A DNA stretch of 46,056 bases from SHYQ01 sp041674525 (GCA_041674525.1 JBAYVN010000014.1:1-46056); one strand, 5' to 3'; shown: positions 1 to 7,648, numbered from the stretch's first letter. The notes: generated by a model not told the origin, from the sequence alone. Numbers and translations: made by a program.

Positions 1-46
1 CAGAACCAGCCCTCATCGGCACCACACCGGGCCTCGGGCGACAAGA

Positions 47-62
47 GGGGGCCTTGGCCCCT
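47..62 (-). terminator. Possible terminator hairpin of the CDF gene
   Basis: A GC-rich inverted repeat (GGGGC at 48-52 pairing with GCCCC at 57-61, loop CTTG) lies about 35 bases beyond the stop of the minus-strand transporter gene. It has no clear T-tract, so a terminator role is only suggested. The rest of 1-96 holds nothing I recognise. Confidence 0.3.
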
Positions 63-96
63 GCGCTCGAAGCACGATCACCGCCCGGATCGAACG

Positions 97-1020
97 CTAC
101 CAGCCGACCTCCACGCAGGTGCGGTGCGACTCGGGCTCCACCTGCAGCGTGGCGTGCTCGATGTGATAGCGCTCGCGCAGCAGCGTCTCCGCCTCATCCA
201 GCACGACGTGTGCATCGACGTCGTCGGCCGTCATCAGGTGCAGCGACGCGACCTCCATCTCCGAGGTCAGCGTCCAGACGTGCAGGTCGTGCACATCGAT
301 GACACCGTTGATCTTCACCAGCTCGGACCGCAGGGCCTCGAGGTCGAGCTCCGGCGGAGCGGCCTGAACGAGCACACGCAGCGCCTTGAGGCCCAGCCGC
401 GCGGCGCGCGGGAGGATGAAGAGCCCGAGCGCGGCTCCAAAGAGCGGGTCGGCATGTCGCCAGCCTGTGGTCATGATCACGAGCGCGGCGGCGATGACGC
501 CGATCGAACCGAGCAGATCGCCCACGACCTCTATGAACGCTCCTTCGACGTTCATGCTTTCGCGCGCCCCCTCGCGGAGGAGCCACAGGCCGATGACGTT
601 CACCAGCAGCCCGGCGACCGCGACGATCAGCATCGGCGTGCTGAGGACCGCGGGCGGATCGCGGAAGCGCTGCACCGCCTCGAACACCACGTACCCGGCC
701 ACTCCGAGCAGCAGCAGGGCGTTGACCAGCGCCGCGACGATCTCGAGCCGATAGAAGCCGAAGGTGCGGTGCGGCGCCTGTCGAGCGCGATTGGCCGCCA
801 CGATTGCGGCGAGCGCCATGCCCAGTCCGACGGCGTCGGTCAGCATGTGTCCCGCGTCCGAGAGCAGCGCAAGCGAGTTCGTGACGAGACCCGCGATGAC
901 CTCGACGATCAGGAATGCGATGACGAGGATGAACGTGAACGCCAGCGGGCGGAGATGGCGGGCTCCGGCGCTGACCGAACCGGTCTCGTGGTTCATCGCT
1001 GGACGCCCCGTGGTCATCAC
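97..1020 (-). CDS. Cation diffusion facilitator (CDF/CzcD-like) metal exporter
   Basis: The 307-residue product has the length and layout of a proton-coupled CDF exporter for divalent metals such as zinc. Six membrane segments fill about residues 25-205, and a cytoplasmic ferredoxin-like metal-binding domain follows (about 215-300). The TM2 site shows SDAGHML with His58 and Asp62, as in zinc transporters. In TM5 the usual His-x3-Asp is Glu164-x3-Asp168, which may alter metal choice; I believe this occurs in other CDF members. The first ATG (1018-1020) has no convincing SD. The ATG at 994-996 follows GGGG and may be the true start, removing eight residues. The gene is alone on this strand and has a strong inverted repeat just upstream. 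Confidence 0.9.
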   Translation of the reverse strand: MMTTGRPAMNHETGSVSAGARHLRPLAFTFILVIAFLIVEVIAGLVTNSLALLSDAGHMLTDAVGLGMALAAIVAANRARQAPHRTFGFYRLEIVAALVNALLLLGVAGYVVFEAVQRFRDPPAVLSTPMLIVAVAGLLVNVIGLWLLREGARESMNVEGAFIEVVGDLLGSIGVIAAALVIMTTGWRHADPLFGAALGLFILPRAARLGLKALRVLVQAAPPELDLEALRSELVKINGVIDVHDLHVWTLTSEMEVASLHLMTADDVDAHVVLDEAETLLRERYHIEHATLQVEPESHRTCVEVGW

Positions 1021-1472
1021 CTCGTGCCGCGACGGGTGCGGCTCGTGGAGTCGTGATCAACATCGACGATACCGCCGTGATCATCCGGGCGCTGACACGG
1101 CGTATCAGCGAGACACGGTCTCGCGACCATGGGCTTCTGTCCTCGACCCGGACCAGCTCGGTGATTCGATGGAGCACAACCAACCCGCGCAGGAGAGGAG
1201 ACGCGCGGACAGACGGCTCGTTCCCTGCCCCACCGCGGGCGATGCACAGCCCATGCGCGAGTGATCGCCGACTCATTCGGTCGTCGCCCTATACTGCACT
1301 GGTTCCATCGCAGCGATCCGGGGACCGGGGGTCGTGGGTTCACTTCCCGCCTCCCCGACCATCATCTGGACGCGGCTGCAGCGTCCGGCGGGCGCTACTG
1401 GACGGCACGAGCACGTCTCGCCCCGCCCGAGGCGACCGGTCAGCGGTTCCTTCGTCCCTGGAGGCTCCCTCC
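1021..1472. other. Intergenic region between divergent genes
   Basis: This 450-base stretch separates the minus-strand metal exporter from the plus-strand small membrane protein. I find no credible protein gene; the open frames here are fragmentary and lack family signals. It holds the inverted repeat at 1068-1106 and a TATACT -10-like hexamer at 1290-1295 that could start transcription of the downstream plus-strand genes, although no good -35 is visible. Confidence 0.5.
1068..1106 (-). promoter_or_regulatory. Inverted repeat upstream of the CDF gene, candidate operator
   Basis: GATAC-c-GCCGTG (1068-1079) is matched by CACGGCGTATC (1096-1106). The arms are 11 bp and perfect except for a single-base bulge, with a 16-base spacer. 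The element ends about 48 bases upstream of the first possible start of the metal exporter. A metal-responsive repressor or activator site is a reasonable guess, but no regulator gene is adjacent. Confidence 0.4.
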
Positions 1473-1664
1473 GTGAAGCACCTCTTCGCCACCATTGGCC
1501 TCGCTGTCGCCATCGGTGGCGCTGCAGCGCTCACGCCGTTCTTCGCAACGGTGGGCGCGGGCATGACCCTGGCCGCGATCACCGCGGCGCTGTCCGTGCT
1601 GCGTTGGATGCGGTCGCGCAACCGGCGCGCGCCAGTCGAGCCCGACGCGAGCGGCCGAGGATAG
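1473..1664 (+). CDS. Small membrane protein of unknown function
   Basis: A GTG start at 1473 follows a clear SD (GGAGG at 1460-1464, spacing 8) and gives 63 residues. The open frame extends far upstream, but only this start has an SD and a sensible N-terminus. The product has two closely spaced hydrophobic stretches (about residues 4-22 and 24-45) followed by a basic, Arg-rich tail, as expected for a small inner-membrane protein with its C-terminus inside. The gap to the PspC-like gene is 19 bases, so the two are probably co-transcribed. I do not recognise a family. Confidence 0.6.
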   Translation: MKHLFATIGLAVAIGGAAALTPFFATVGAGMTLAAITAALSVLRWMRSRNRRAPVEPDASGRG

Positions 1665-1683
1665 AGCAACGGGAGGCCGCACG

Positions 1684-2667
1684 ATGGCCGGCGAACCGAT
1701 CCCACCCGCATCCTCGACGCCCCCGGGGGACTCGCCCGGCACGCCAGCACCCGTCGCAGCACCGCGGCGCCTGCTGCGCAGCCGTGAGGACCGCATGCTC
1801 GGCGGCGTCGCCGCGGGCCTCGCGGAGTACCTGGACGCGGACCCCGCGCTGATCCGCATCGCGTGGGTGGCGCTCATCCTGCTCACCAGCGGGCTCGCGC
1901 TCCTCGCCTACCTCGCCGCGTGGGCGCTGATCCCCGAAGCGGGCGAAAGCGACGAGGCGGGGGAAGGGGCGGACGGCCCCGCGCGAGGCGTCGCCGGCGC
2001 CGCATCGGGACAGGCCGTGCCGGAGAGCGCCCGCGTGCGGCGGCACCACCGGCGCCGAGGCTCCGGCGGCATCTTCTGGGGCGTCCTGCTGGTGCTCATC
2101 GGCGTGGTGGCGCTGCTCCGCCAGCTCGACGTCGCGCTGCCGCCGGTGCGAGCGATGCTCGCGGGCGCGCTAGTGCTGGTCGGGCTGGCGATGATCGCCG
2201 CGGCGCGCCGGCGCATGCACGGCGGGCTGCTGGTGCTGGGGCTGCTGCTGGTGGCGGCACTCGCGGCCCGCGTGCCCCTGTCCGTGCCCCCCGGCGCCGA
2301 GGGGAATGCGAGCGCCGGCGACCGGCGCGTGGTCGTCTCCGCGCCCGCGGATCTGGAAACCGGATACAACCACGCCTTCGGCTCCATGCGCCTGGAGATC
2401 GCGGACGCGGCGCTCCCCGCGGGGACCACGGCGCTGGCGGCGAACATCGCGTTCGGGTCGCTGCAGCTGGCCGTGCCCCAGGGCGTCGGGGTCCGCGTCA
2501 CGGCGAACACGGTGCTCGGCTCGGCGCGTGTGCTGGACACGAACCTGGACGGTCTGGGCTCCGCACGCGTGGTCACCAGCCCGGGATACGAGCAGGCAGC
2601 GAAGCGCCTGGACATCCACCTGAATACGGCGTTCGGCTCCGCACGCATCGAGAGGGGTGCACAGTGA
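1684..2667 (+). CDS. PspC domain protein with LiaF-like C-terminal domain
   Basis: The 327-residue protein starts with a PspC domain (about 30-86) containing the characteristic DRMLGGVAAGLAEYL helix and a membrane segment ending in ALIPE. Three more membrane segments lie at about 130-146, 157-173 and 180-196. The C-terminal 110 residues resemble the beta-rich 'toastrack' domain of LiaF-type proteins, with repeated AFGS or LGS turns. Such proteins sense or report envelope stress, usually with a two-component system or anti-sigma partner, but none is visible here. The gene overlaps the next one by GTGA, so translation is probably coupled. Confidence 0.85.
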   Translation: MAGEPIPPASSTPPGDSPGTPAPVAAPRRLLRSREDRMLGGVAAGLAEYLDADPALIRIAWVALILLTSGLALLAYLAAWALIPEAGESDEAGEGADGPARGVAGAASGQAVPESARVRRHHRRRGSGGIFWGVLLVLIGVVALLRQLDVALPPVRAMLAGALVLVGLAMIAAARRRMHGGLLVLGLLLVAALAARVPLSVPPGAEGNASAGDRRVVVSAPADLETGYNHAFGSMRLEIADAALPAGTTALAANIAFGSLQLAVPQGVGVRVTANTVLGSARVLDTNLDGLGSARVVTSPGYEQAAKRLDIHLNTAFGSARIERGAQ

Positions 2668-2849
2668 GCGAGTTCCACTTCGGCGGCGCGCTCGCGGGGC
2701 TGACGTTCGCGGTGGCCGGCGCGCTGTTCCTGCTCGACGAGGCTGGTGCGCTTGCACTGGATACGCGCCTCGTTCTACCTTCCGTATTGATCGCGCTGGG
2801 GATGTCGGCGATCGTCGGCGCGCTGGCTCGCCGCGATCGCACCTCATAA
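2664..2849 (+). CDS. Small two-helix membrane protein coupled to the PspC gene
   Basis: A GTG start at 2664 overlaps the stop of the PspC/LiaF-like gene (GTGA) and gives 61 residues. Two hydrophobic stretches (about 7-25 and 32-52) are separated by a short loop, and the C-terminus is Arg-rich. It resembles the small LiaI-type membrane proteins often found beside LiaF-like genes, but the similarity is only of size and topology. Coupling to the upstream gene suggests the two products act together in the membrane. Confidence 0.65.
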   Translation: MSEFHFGGALAGLTFAVAGALFLLDEAGALALDTRLVLPSVLIALGMSAIVGALARRDRTS

Positions 2850-2911
2850 CGGGCGTTCCGGAGCGGAAGACGTGATGCCCCGCCGTGCAAGACGGATAGG
2901 CTCGCGCGTGG

Positions 2912-2952
2912 CATAATCCCCCCGCCCGGCGAGTGCGCGGGCACGCTAATAT
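2912..2952 (+). promoter_or_regulatory. Candidate promoter area of the molybdenum hydroxylase operon
   Basis: Two AT-rich hexamers stand out in a GC-rich leader: CATAAT at 2912-2917 and TAATAT at 2947-2952, 111 and 76 bases before the first start codon of the operon. Neither has a good -35 hexamer at 17-18 bases. One of them is probably the -10 element. Confidence 0.3.
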
Positions 2953-3027
2953 TCATCGCGCGAATCGCACCCGGATTCCCGGGCCGCCCACGGTCCTGGT
3001 CGAAATGTTGAACGGAGAGGACGCCGA

Positions 3028-3894
3028 ATGCAGGCACTCAAGTACGCACGCGCCTCGTCGGTGGATGAGGCAGTCCAGCTGCTGCGCGACGGTGGACCCA
3101 CCGCCCGCGTGCTGGCGGGCGGCACCGATGTCATCGTGCTGGCGCGCGAGCGCCGCCGGAAGATCGAGCTGTTCGTCGATGTGAAGCACATCGACGAACT
3201 GAACTCGCTCTCCTACGACCCCTCCGCCGGGCTGACCGTCGGTGCGGCGACCCCGCTGTACCGCGTCTACGGCGACGCGGACGTCGTGCGGCACTACCCG
3301 GCGATCGCCGAGTCCGCGCACGTCATCGGCGGGACGGCGATCCAGGGTCGCGCGAGCCTCGGCGGGAACCTCGCCAACTCGTCGCCCGCGGCGGACTCGA
3401 TCCCGGCGCAGATCGCGCTGAGCGGCACCGTGACGATCGCCGGTCCGGGCGGCCGCCGCCAGGTGGCGATCGCGGACTTCTGCACGGGCCCCGGCCAGAA
3501 CGTCCTCCAGCCGGGCGAGATCCTCGTGTCGCTGCACTTCCCGCACCCCGCGGCGCACAGCGGACAGGCGTGGGAACGCTTCATTCCCCGCAACGAGATG
3601 GACATCGCGGTCACCAACGCGTGCACGTACCTGGTCCTGAACGGCGACACCGTCACGGACGCCCGGATCGTCATCGGCGCCGTGGCGCCGACGGCGCTGC
3701 TGGTTGCCGACGCGGCGAAGGCGCTCATCGGCAAGCCGCTGACCGAGGAGACGATCAAGGCCGCAGGCGAAGCCTCGAAGGCCGCCGCACGGCCGATCGA
3801 TGACATGCGCGGCTCGATCAAGCAGCGCAAGCACCTCTCCGCGGTCCTGACGGAGCGAACGATTCGCCGCGCCGCCGAGCGCGCGCGCGGCTAA
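3028..3894 (+). CDS. Molybdenum hydroxylase FAD-binding subunit (CoxM/XdhB-like)
   Basis: This 288-residue subunit carries the FAD of a three-subunit xanthine dehydrogenase-family enzyme and passes electrons from the iron-sulfur subunit to the final acceptor. The FAD-binding motifs are present: AGGTD at residues 30-34 and SLGGNLANSSPAAD at 110-123. Length is normal for the family. The ATG follows a GGAG-rich SD. The stop is 12 bases before the iron-sulfur subunit, so the genes form an operon in the usual medium-small-large order. The substrate cannot be read from this subunit. Confidence 0.93.
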   Translation: MQALKYARASSVDEAVQLLRDGGPTARVLAGGTDVIVLARERRRKIELFVDVKHIDELNSLSYDPSAGLTVGAATPLYRVYGDADVVRHYPAIAESAHVIGGTAIQGRASLGGNLANSSPAADSIPAQIALSGTVTIAGPGGRRQVAIADFCTGPGQNVLQPGEILVSLHFPHPAAHSGQAWERFIPRNEMDIAVTNACTYLVLNGDTVTDARIVIGAVAPTALLVADAAKALIGKPLTEETIKAAGEASKAAARPIDDMRGSIKQRKHLSAVLTERTIRRAAERARG

Positions 3895-3906
3895 GGGAGA
3901 CAGTCA

Positions 3907-4389
3907 ATGACGATGACCAACACCTTCGTGCTCCACGCGATCATCAACGGCGAGGAGCGCGAGTTCCTCGCCGATCAGCGTGACTCGCTGCTGGAGGCCC
4001 TGCGCGAGCGTGCCGGGATCCGCGGCCCCAAGGAGGGCTGCAACAACGGCAACTGCGGCGCCTGCTCCGTCCTGCTGGACGGCAGGCTGGTGAACTCCTG
4101 CCTGGTCATGGCCGCCGAGGTGGAGGGCGCTGAGATCACCACCGTGGAGGGCATCGCTACCCCGGAGGGCCTTGACCCCATCCAGCAGGCGTTCCTGGAG
4201 GAAGCCGCACTGCAGTGCGGCATCTGCACACCGGGCTTCATCGTCGCCACCAGGGCCCTGCTGGAGGAGAACCCGCACCCGACCGAGGAGGAGGCCCGCT
4301 TCTGGCTCGCCGGGAACCTCTGCCGGTGCACCGGGTACGATAAAATCATTCGCGCCGTTCTAAAAGCCGCGGATCAGAAGGGCTCCTAA
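3907..4389 (+). CDS. Molybdenum hydroxylase 2Fe-2S subunit (CoxS/XdhC-like)
   Basis: The 160-residue protein carries two 2Fe-2S clusters that relay electrons between the molybdenum site and FAD. The N-terminal plant-ferredoxin-like cluster is held by Cys45, Cys50, Cys53 and Cys65. The C-terminal helical domain has the CGICTPG and CRCTGY motifs (Cys104, Cys107, Cys139, Cys141). All eight cysteines are intact and the length is typical. An SD (GGGAG) sits 7 bases before the ATG. The next gene starts 3 bases after the stop. Confidence 0.96.
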   Translation: MTMTNTFVLHAIINGEEREFLADQRDSLLEALRERAGIRGPKEGCNNGNCGACSVLLDGRLVNSCLVMAAEVEGAEITTVEGIATPEGLDPIQQAFLEEAALQCGICTPGFIVATRALLEENPHPTEEEARFWLAGNLCRCTGYDKIIRAVLKAADQKGS

Positions 4390-4392
4390 CCC

Positions 4393-6678
4393 ATGGTTGC
4401 GACGGACAAGCCGGCCTACCGGGTCGTTGGCACCCGGCCGATCCGCCCGGACGGGACCGACAAGGTCACCGGGCGCGCCGCCTTCGGCGCGGACATCAAG
4501 CTCGAGGGCATGCTCTACGGGGCGATCCTCCGCAGCCCCCACGCCCACGCCCGCGTCCGGCGCATCGACACCTCGAAGGCCGAGGCGCTCCCCGGCGTGT
4601 TCGCGGTCGCCACGAACGCGGACTTCCCGCGCGTGGAGAGCGGCAGCCTGAACATCGGTGAGGGCACGGCCAACCCTGTGTGGCTCATCGACAACCTGCT
4701 CGCGGGCGAGAAGGTGCTGTACCACGGGCACGCCGTGGCGGCCGTCGCCGCCGTCGACCAGCACGTCGCCGAGGATGCGCTCCAGCTGATCGACGTGGAG
4801 TACGAGGTGCTCCCCGCGGTCGTGGACGTGCGCGAGGCCATGCTGGACACCGCGCCGATCCTGCACGACGACCTGCGCACCGCCGTCCGCGCCGCGGGCG
4901 TCCCGGCCGCACCCGACCGCCCGACGAACATCGCGCTGCACATGCGCCTGGAGAAGGGCGACCTGGAGGCCGGCTTCGCCGACGCCGACGTGGTCATCGA
5001 GCGCGAGTACGAGACGTCGATGTTCCACCAGGGGTACATCGAGCCGCAGAACGGGTCGGCGTGGTGGGACCAGGACGACAACATCACGATCTGGACCAGC
5101 GTCCAGGGCTCGTTCAACACCCGCGACCAGCTGGCGGCCGTGCTGAAGGTGGACCCCTCCCGCATCAAGGTCGTGCCGATGGAGATCGGCGGCGGCTTTG
5201 GCGGCAAGAACCCGATCTACCTCGAGCCGGTCGCGGCCATCCTGTCCCGCAAGTCGAAGCGCCCCGTGAAGATGTGGATGTCGCGTGACGCGGTCTTCCT
5301 CGCCACGGGACCGACCTCCGCAACGTACAGCCGCGTGAAGATCGGCGCGAAGCGTGACGGCACGTTCACCGCCGCCAGCGCATACCTCGCGTTCGAGGCG
5401 GGCGCGTACCCGGGGTCGCCCGTGGGCGCGGGCGCGCAGTGCGCCTTCGCGCCGTACAGCATCCCGAACCAGACAGTGGACGGCTTCGACGTGGTGGTGA
5501 ACGGCCCGAAGACGGCCGCCTACCGCGCCCCGGGCGCACCCGCCGCGGCGTACGCGGTCGAGGCCACGATCAACGAGCTCGCCGAGATGCTGCAGATGGA
5601 CCCCATGGACGTCCGTCTCAAGAACGCCTCGCGCGAGGGCACCACGAACGCCGTGGGCGCCCCCTGGCCGACGATCGGCGCCGAGGCGGTGATGCAGGCG
5701 GTGAAGAACCACCCGCACTACACCTCCGAGCTCCAGGGCGAGGATGTGGGCCGCGGCGTGGCCCTTGGCTTCTGGTTCAACGGCGGCATGGAGTCCTCTG
5801 GCACTGCCTCGGTGCAGGCGGACGGCCGCGTCAGCCTGATTCTCGGCACCGTCGACATCGGCGGCTCACGCGCCTCGATGGCGATGCAGCTGGCCGAGGT
5901 CCTCGGCCTGACGATGGACGACGTCAACCCGCACGTCGTGGACAGCGACTCCGTCGGCTACAACGCGACCACCGGCGGCAGCCGCGTCACGTTCCAGGGC
6001 GGCTGGGTCATGCACGACCTGGGCATGGCGATCCGCCAGCAGATGCAGGCGCGCGCCGCGGCCATGTGGGACGTCTCCCCGGACGACGTCGAGTACCACG
6101 ACGGCTACATCGCCGGCCCGAACGAGGTGAGCGGAACGCCGCGTCGTCTCTCCTTCAAGGAGATGGCGGCGAAGCTCCCGGCCACCGGCGGGCTGATCAC
6201 GGTCTCCGCAACCTCGCGCCGGAACACGCAGGGCCCGGCGTTCGCGGGGCACATCGTGGACCTCAAGGTCGATCGCGAGACCGGCAAGGTGCAGATCCTC
6301 CGCTACACCGCGGTCCAGGACGTGGGCACCGCCATCCACCCCTCGTACGTCGAGGGGCAGATCCAGGGCGGCGCCGTCCAGGGCATCGGCATGGCGCTGA
6401 GCGAGGAATACGTCTACGACGATCAGGGTCACCTGCGGAACGCGTCTTTCCTCGACTACCGCATGCCGGTAGCGAACGACCTGCCGATGATCGACGTCCA
6501 GATGGTGGAAGTGCCGAACCCCGGTCACCCGTTCGGTGTGCGGGGCGTGGGCGAGGTGCCGATCGTGCCGCCGCAGGCGGCGATCCGGAACGCGTTGAAG
6601 GACGCGATCGGCGTCAACTTCTACCGCACGCCCGTCAGCCCGCGAGTGATCCTCGACGAGCTGCTGCCCAAGGACTGA
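4393..6678 (+). CDS. Molybdenum hydroxylase large subunit, molybdopterin-binding
   Basis: The 761-residue catalytic subunit binds the Mo-cytosine-dinucleotide cofactor and hydroxylates its substrate with water-derived oxygen. The GGGFGGK cofactor loop is at residues 266-272, and the catalytic glutamate is probably Glu721 in GVGEV. The substrate-side loop reads AYRAPGAP (376-383). It is not the AYXCSFR loop of true aerobic CO dehydrogenases or the AYRGAGR loop of the related form II group. A purine, aldehyde or heteroaromatic substrate is therefore more likely than CO, though I cannot name it. The gene lies 3 bases behind the iron-sulfur subunit and 7 bases before the MoaD-like gene. Confidence 0.93.
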   Translation: MVATDKPAYRVVGTRPIRPDGTDKVTGRAAFGADIKLEGMLYGAILRSPHAHARVRRIDTSKAEALPGVFAVATNADFPRVESGSLNIGEGTANPVWLIDNLLAGEKVLYHGHAVAAVAAVDQHVAEDALQLIDVEYEVLPAVVDVREAMLDTAPILHDDLRTAVRAAGVPAAPDRPTNIALHMRLEKGDLEAGFADADVVIEREYETSMFHQGYIEPQNGSAWWDQDDNITIWTSVQGSFNTRDQLAAVLKVDPSRIKVVPMEIGGGFGGKNPIYLEPVAAILSRKSKRPVKMWMSRDAVFLATGPTSATYSRVKIGAKRDGTFTAASAYLAFEAGAYPGSPVGAGAQCAFAPYSIPNQTVDGFDVVVNGPKTAAYRAPGAPAAAYAVEATINELAEMLQMDPMDVRLKNASREGTTNAVGAPWPTIGAEAVMQAVKNHPHYTSELQGEDVGRGVALGFWFNGGMESSGTASVQADGRVSLILGTVDIGGSRASMAMQLAEVLGLTMDDVNPHVVDSDSVGYNATTGGSRVTFQGGWVMHDLGMAIRQQMQARAAAMWDVSPDDVEYHDGYIAGPNEVSGTPRRLSFKEMAAKLPATGGLITVSATSRRNTQGPAFAGHIVDLKVDRETGKVQILRYTAVQDVGTAIHPSYVEGQIQGGAVQGIGMALSEEYVYDDQGHLRNASFLDYRMPVANDLPMIDVQMVEVPNPGHPFGVRGVGEVPIVPPQAAIRNALKDAIGVNFYRTPVSPRVILDELLPKD

Positions 6679-6685
6679 GGTCCGC

Positions 6686-6979
6686 GTGGCCGTCGTGCAC
6701 ATCCCGGCCCACTGGCGCGACCGCACCGGCGGTCGCGCCACGGTCGAGGTGCAGGGGCGCAACCTGCGCGAGGTCATCAACAGCCTCGACGCCGCGTGCC
6801 CTGGGATGAAGGCGCTGATCACGGACGAGTCCGGCGACGTGCGCGGTGAGATCGCGATCGCGATCAACTCCGAGATCACCGAGAGCGGCATGCTGGAGCC
6901 CGTGCCGGAGGGCGCCGAGGTCTTCCTGGTCCCGGCCATCGGCGGTGGTGCGCAACTGGAAAGCGCGCGGCCCGGGTAG
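6686..6979 (+). CDS. MoaD/ThiS family ubiquitin-like protein
   Basis: This 97-residue protein starts at GTG 6686, seven bases behind the large hydroxylase subunit. It has the beta-grasp pattern of MoaD/ThiS sulfur carriers, including the PEGAEVFLVPAIGGG ending. MoaD proteins give their C-terminal Gly-Gly thiocarboxylate sulfur to molybdopterin. Here Gly86-Gly88 are followed by nine more residues (ending SARPG), so the tail would need trimming before activation, or the protein is not used as a sulfur donor. Its place in a molybdoenzyme operon fits a role in cofactor supply. Confidence 0.8.
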   Translation: MAVVHIPAHWRDRTGGRATVEVQGRNLREVINSLDAACPGMKALITDESGDVRGEIAIAINSEITESGMLEPVPEGAEVFLVPAIGGGAQLESARPG

Positions 6980-6992
6980 CGGCGCCGCGCGC
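6963..6992 (+). terminator. GC-rich hairpin at the end of the hydroxylase operon
   Basis: A 9-bp perfect stem (6963-6971 with 6984-6992, GCGCGCGGC/GCCGCGCGC) with a 12-base loop spans the stop of the MoaD-like gene. No T-tract follows, so it may be a weak or factor-assisted terminator. Confidence 0.3.
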
Positions 6993-7014
6993 GAACGCAG
7001 GCGCCCTGGGATGC

Positions 7015-7089
7015 TCACGCCGTCACGGCGAGGGCGAGCGAGATCAGCGCGGCAAGGGCCCACTGCCAGAAGTTCACCCCGTCCAGCAT
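7015..7089 (-). CDS. Possible 24-residue membrane peptide
   Basis: On the minus strand an ATG at 7089 opens 24 codons for one hydrophobic helix with a Trp-rich start (NFWQWALAALISLALAV). GGAGG lies only two bases before the ATG, and AAGGG lies a little further upstream. It resembles single-helix membrane peptides, but the length is near what chance can produce. I see no neighbour that explains it. Confidence 0.22.
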   Translation of the reverse strand: MLDGVNFWQWALAALISLALAVTA

Positions 7090-7189
7090 CGCCTCCGGCC
7101 CTTCTCGTCGCCCCGCACTCCTGTCTTCAGTGAACGCCGGTGCGGGCGCGATCGTTCCCTGCCGAGCATTTCGGGTCGGTCGTCCGGGC

Positions 7190-7219
7190 TTGCCTCGCCG
7201 GAGGCGCGCGGCGTATGCT
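7190..7219 (+). promoter_or_regulatory. Candidate promoter TTGCCT-18-TATGCT
   Basis: TTGCCT (7190-7195) and TATGCT (7214-7219) are 18 bases apart. Transcription would begin near 7226, inside the inverted repeat at 7224-7253 and about 55 bases before the next gene's start. Confidence 0.45.
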
Positions 7220-7223
7220 CGAA

Positions 7224-7253
7224 CCAGTGGAGAACATTTGAACTGTTCACTGG
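7224..7253 (+). promoter_or_regulatory. Bulged inverted repeat at the predicted transcription start
   Basis: CCAGTG-gag-AACA (7224-7236) is complementary to TGTT-CACTGG (7244-7253), giving ten paired positions with a 3-base bulge and a 7-base loop. A second small palindrome, TGAAC-T-GTTCA, sits within it at 7239-7249. It could be a repressor operator over the start site or a leader hairpin. It resembles, but does not match, a LexA-type GAAC-N4-GTTC box. Confidence 0.4.
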
Positions 7254-7279
7254 CGTGTGCCGGTGAGCGGAGCGCGAAC

Positions 7280-7648
7280 ATGCCGCAATCGCAGCCAGAC
7301 GCCTCCCGGCACTCCCGGGCCACCTCGCGCCGTGACCTGCTGCGGTTCGACTTCCACCGCGACCCCGAGCAGCTCTCAGGCGCGCTCCAGGCGCTGCTGG
7401 ACCGCTCCGGCGTGCCCGCCGAGGAGCGTATCCGCGTGCTGGGCGGTGCGCTCGTGCTCGAGGCCCTGCGCCCGTACTGGAGCGACAGCAGGACACCCGC
7501 CGAGGCGCACGCTCTGCTCCGCCGCGACGATCCCGAGCTGGCCGACGCCATCGAGGCGATCGCGCCGATGCTGCTGGGGCGCGCGCAGGCGGAAGCGGAC
7601 GCGCGAGCCGCCCTCGCGGCCGTCGCGGCGCTCCTGAGCCGCCAGTAG
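7280..7648 (+). CDS. Hypothetical protein upstream of the Ku gene
   Basis: A 122-residue, mainly helical, Ala/Leu/Arg-rich protein. The ATG at 7280 is preceded by GGAG with 7-base spacing, and by a promoter and inverted repeat. No membrane segment, cysteine pair or known catalytic motif is visible. An Asp-Phe-His-Arg-Asp stretch lies near the N-terminus, and acidic and basic residues alternate through the helices. It lies 172 bases before the Ku gene, which has its own -10-like element, so a shared function is possible but unproven. I do not recognise the family. Confidence 0.6.
   Translation: MPQSQPDASRHSRATSRRDLLRFDFHRDPEQLSGALQALLDRSGVPAEERIRVLGGALVLEALRPYWSDSRTPAEAHALLRRDDPELADAIEAIAPMLLGRAQAEADARAALAAVAALLSRQ

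Noticed and set aside
1336..1371. A tRNA-like 3' end (T-arm-like stem, acceptor-like strand and ACCA)
   Set aside because: No matching 5' acceptor, D arm or anticodon arm lies upstream, and the T loop lacks the conserved A58 (TTCACTT). It is probably chance pairing in GC-rich DNA.
4360..5718. A 452-codon open frame on the minus strand opposite the molybdenum hydroxylase subunit
   Set aside because: It is the antisense shadow of a strongly supported gene. Its product is Arg/His/Val-rich with no family pattern.
3028..6678. Aerobic carbon monoxide dehydrogenase (CoxMSL)
   Set aside because: Gene order fits, but the large subunit lacks the AYXCSFR active-site loop required for CO oxidation.
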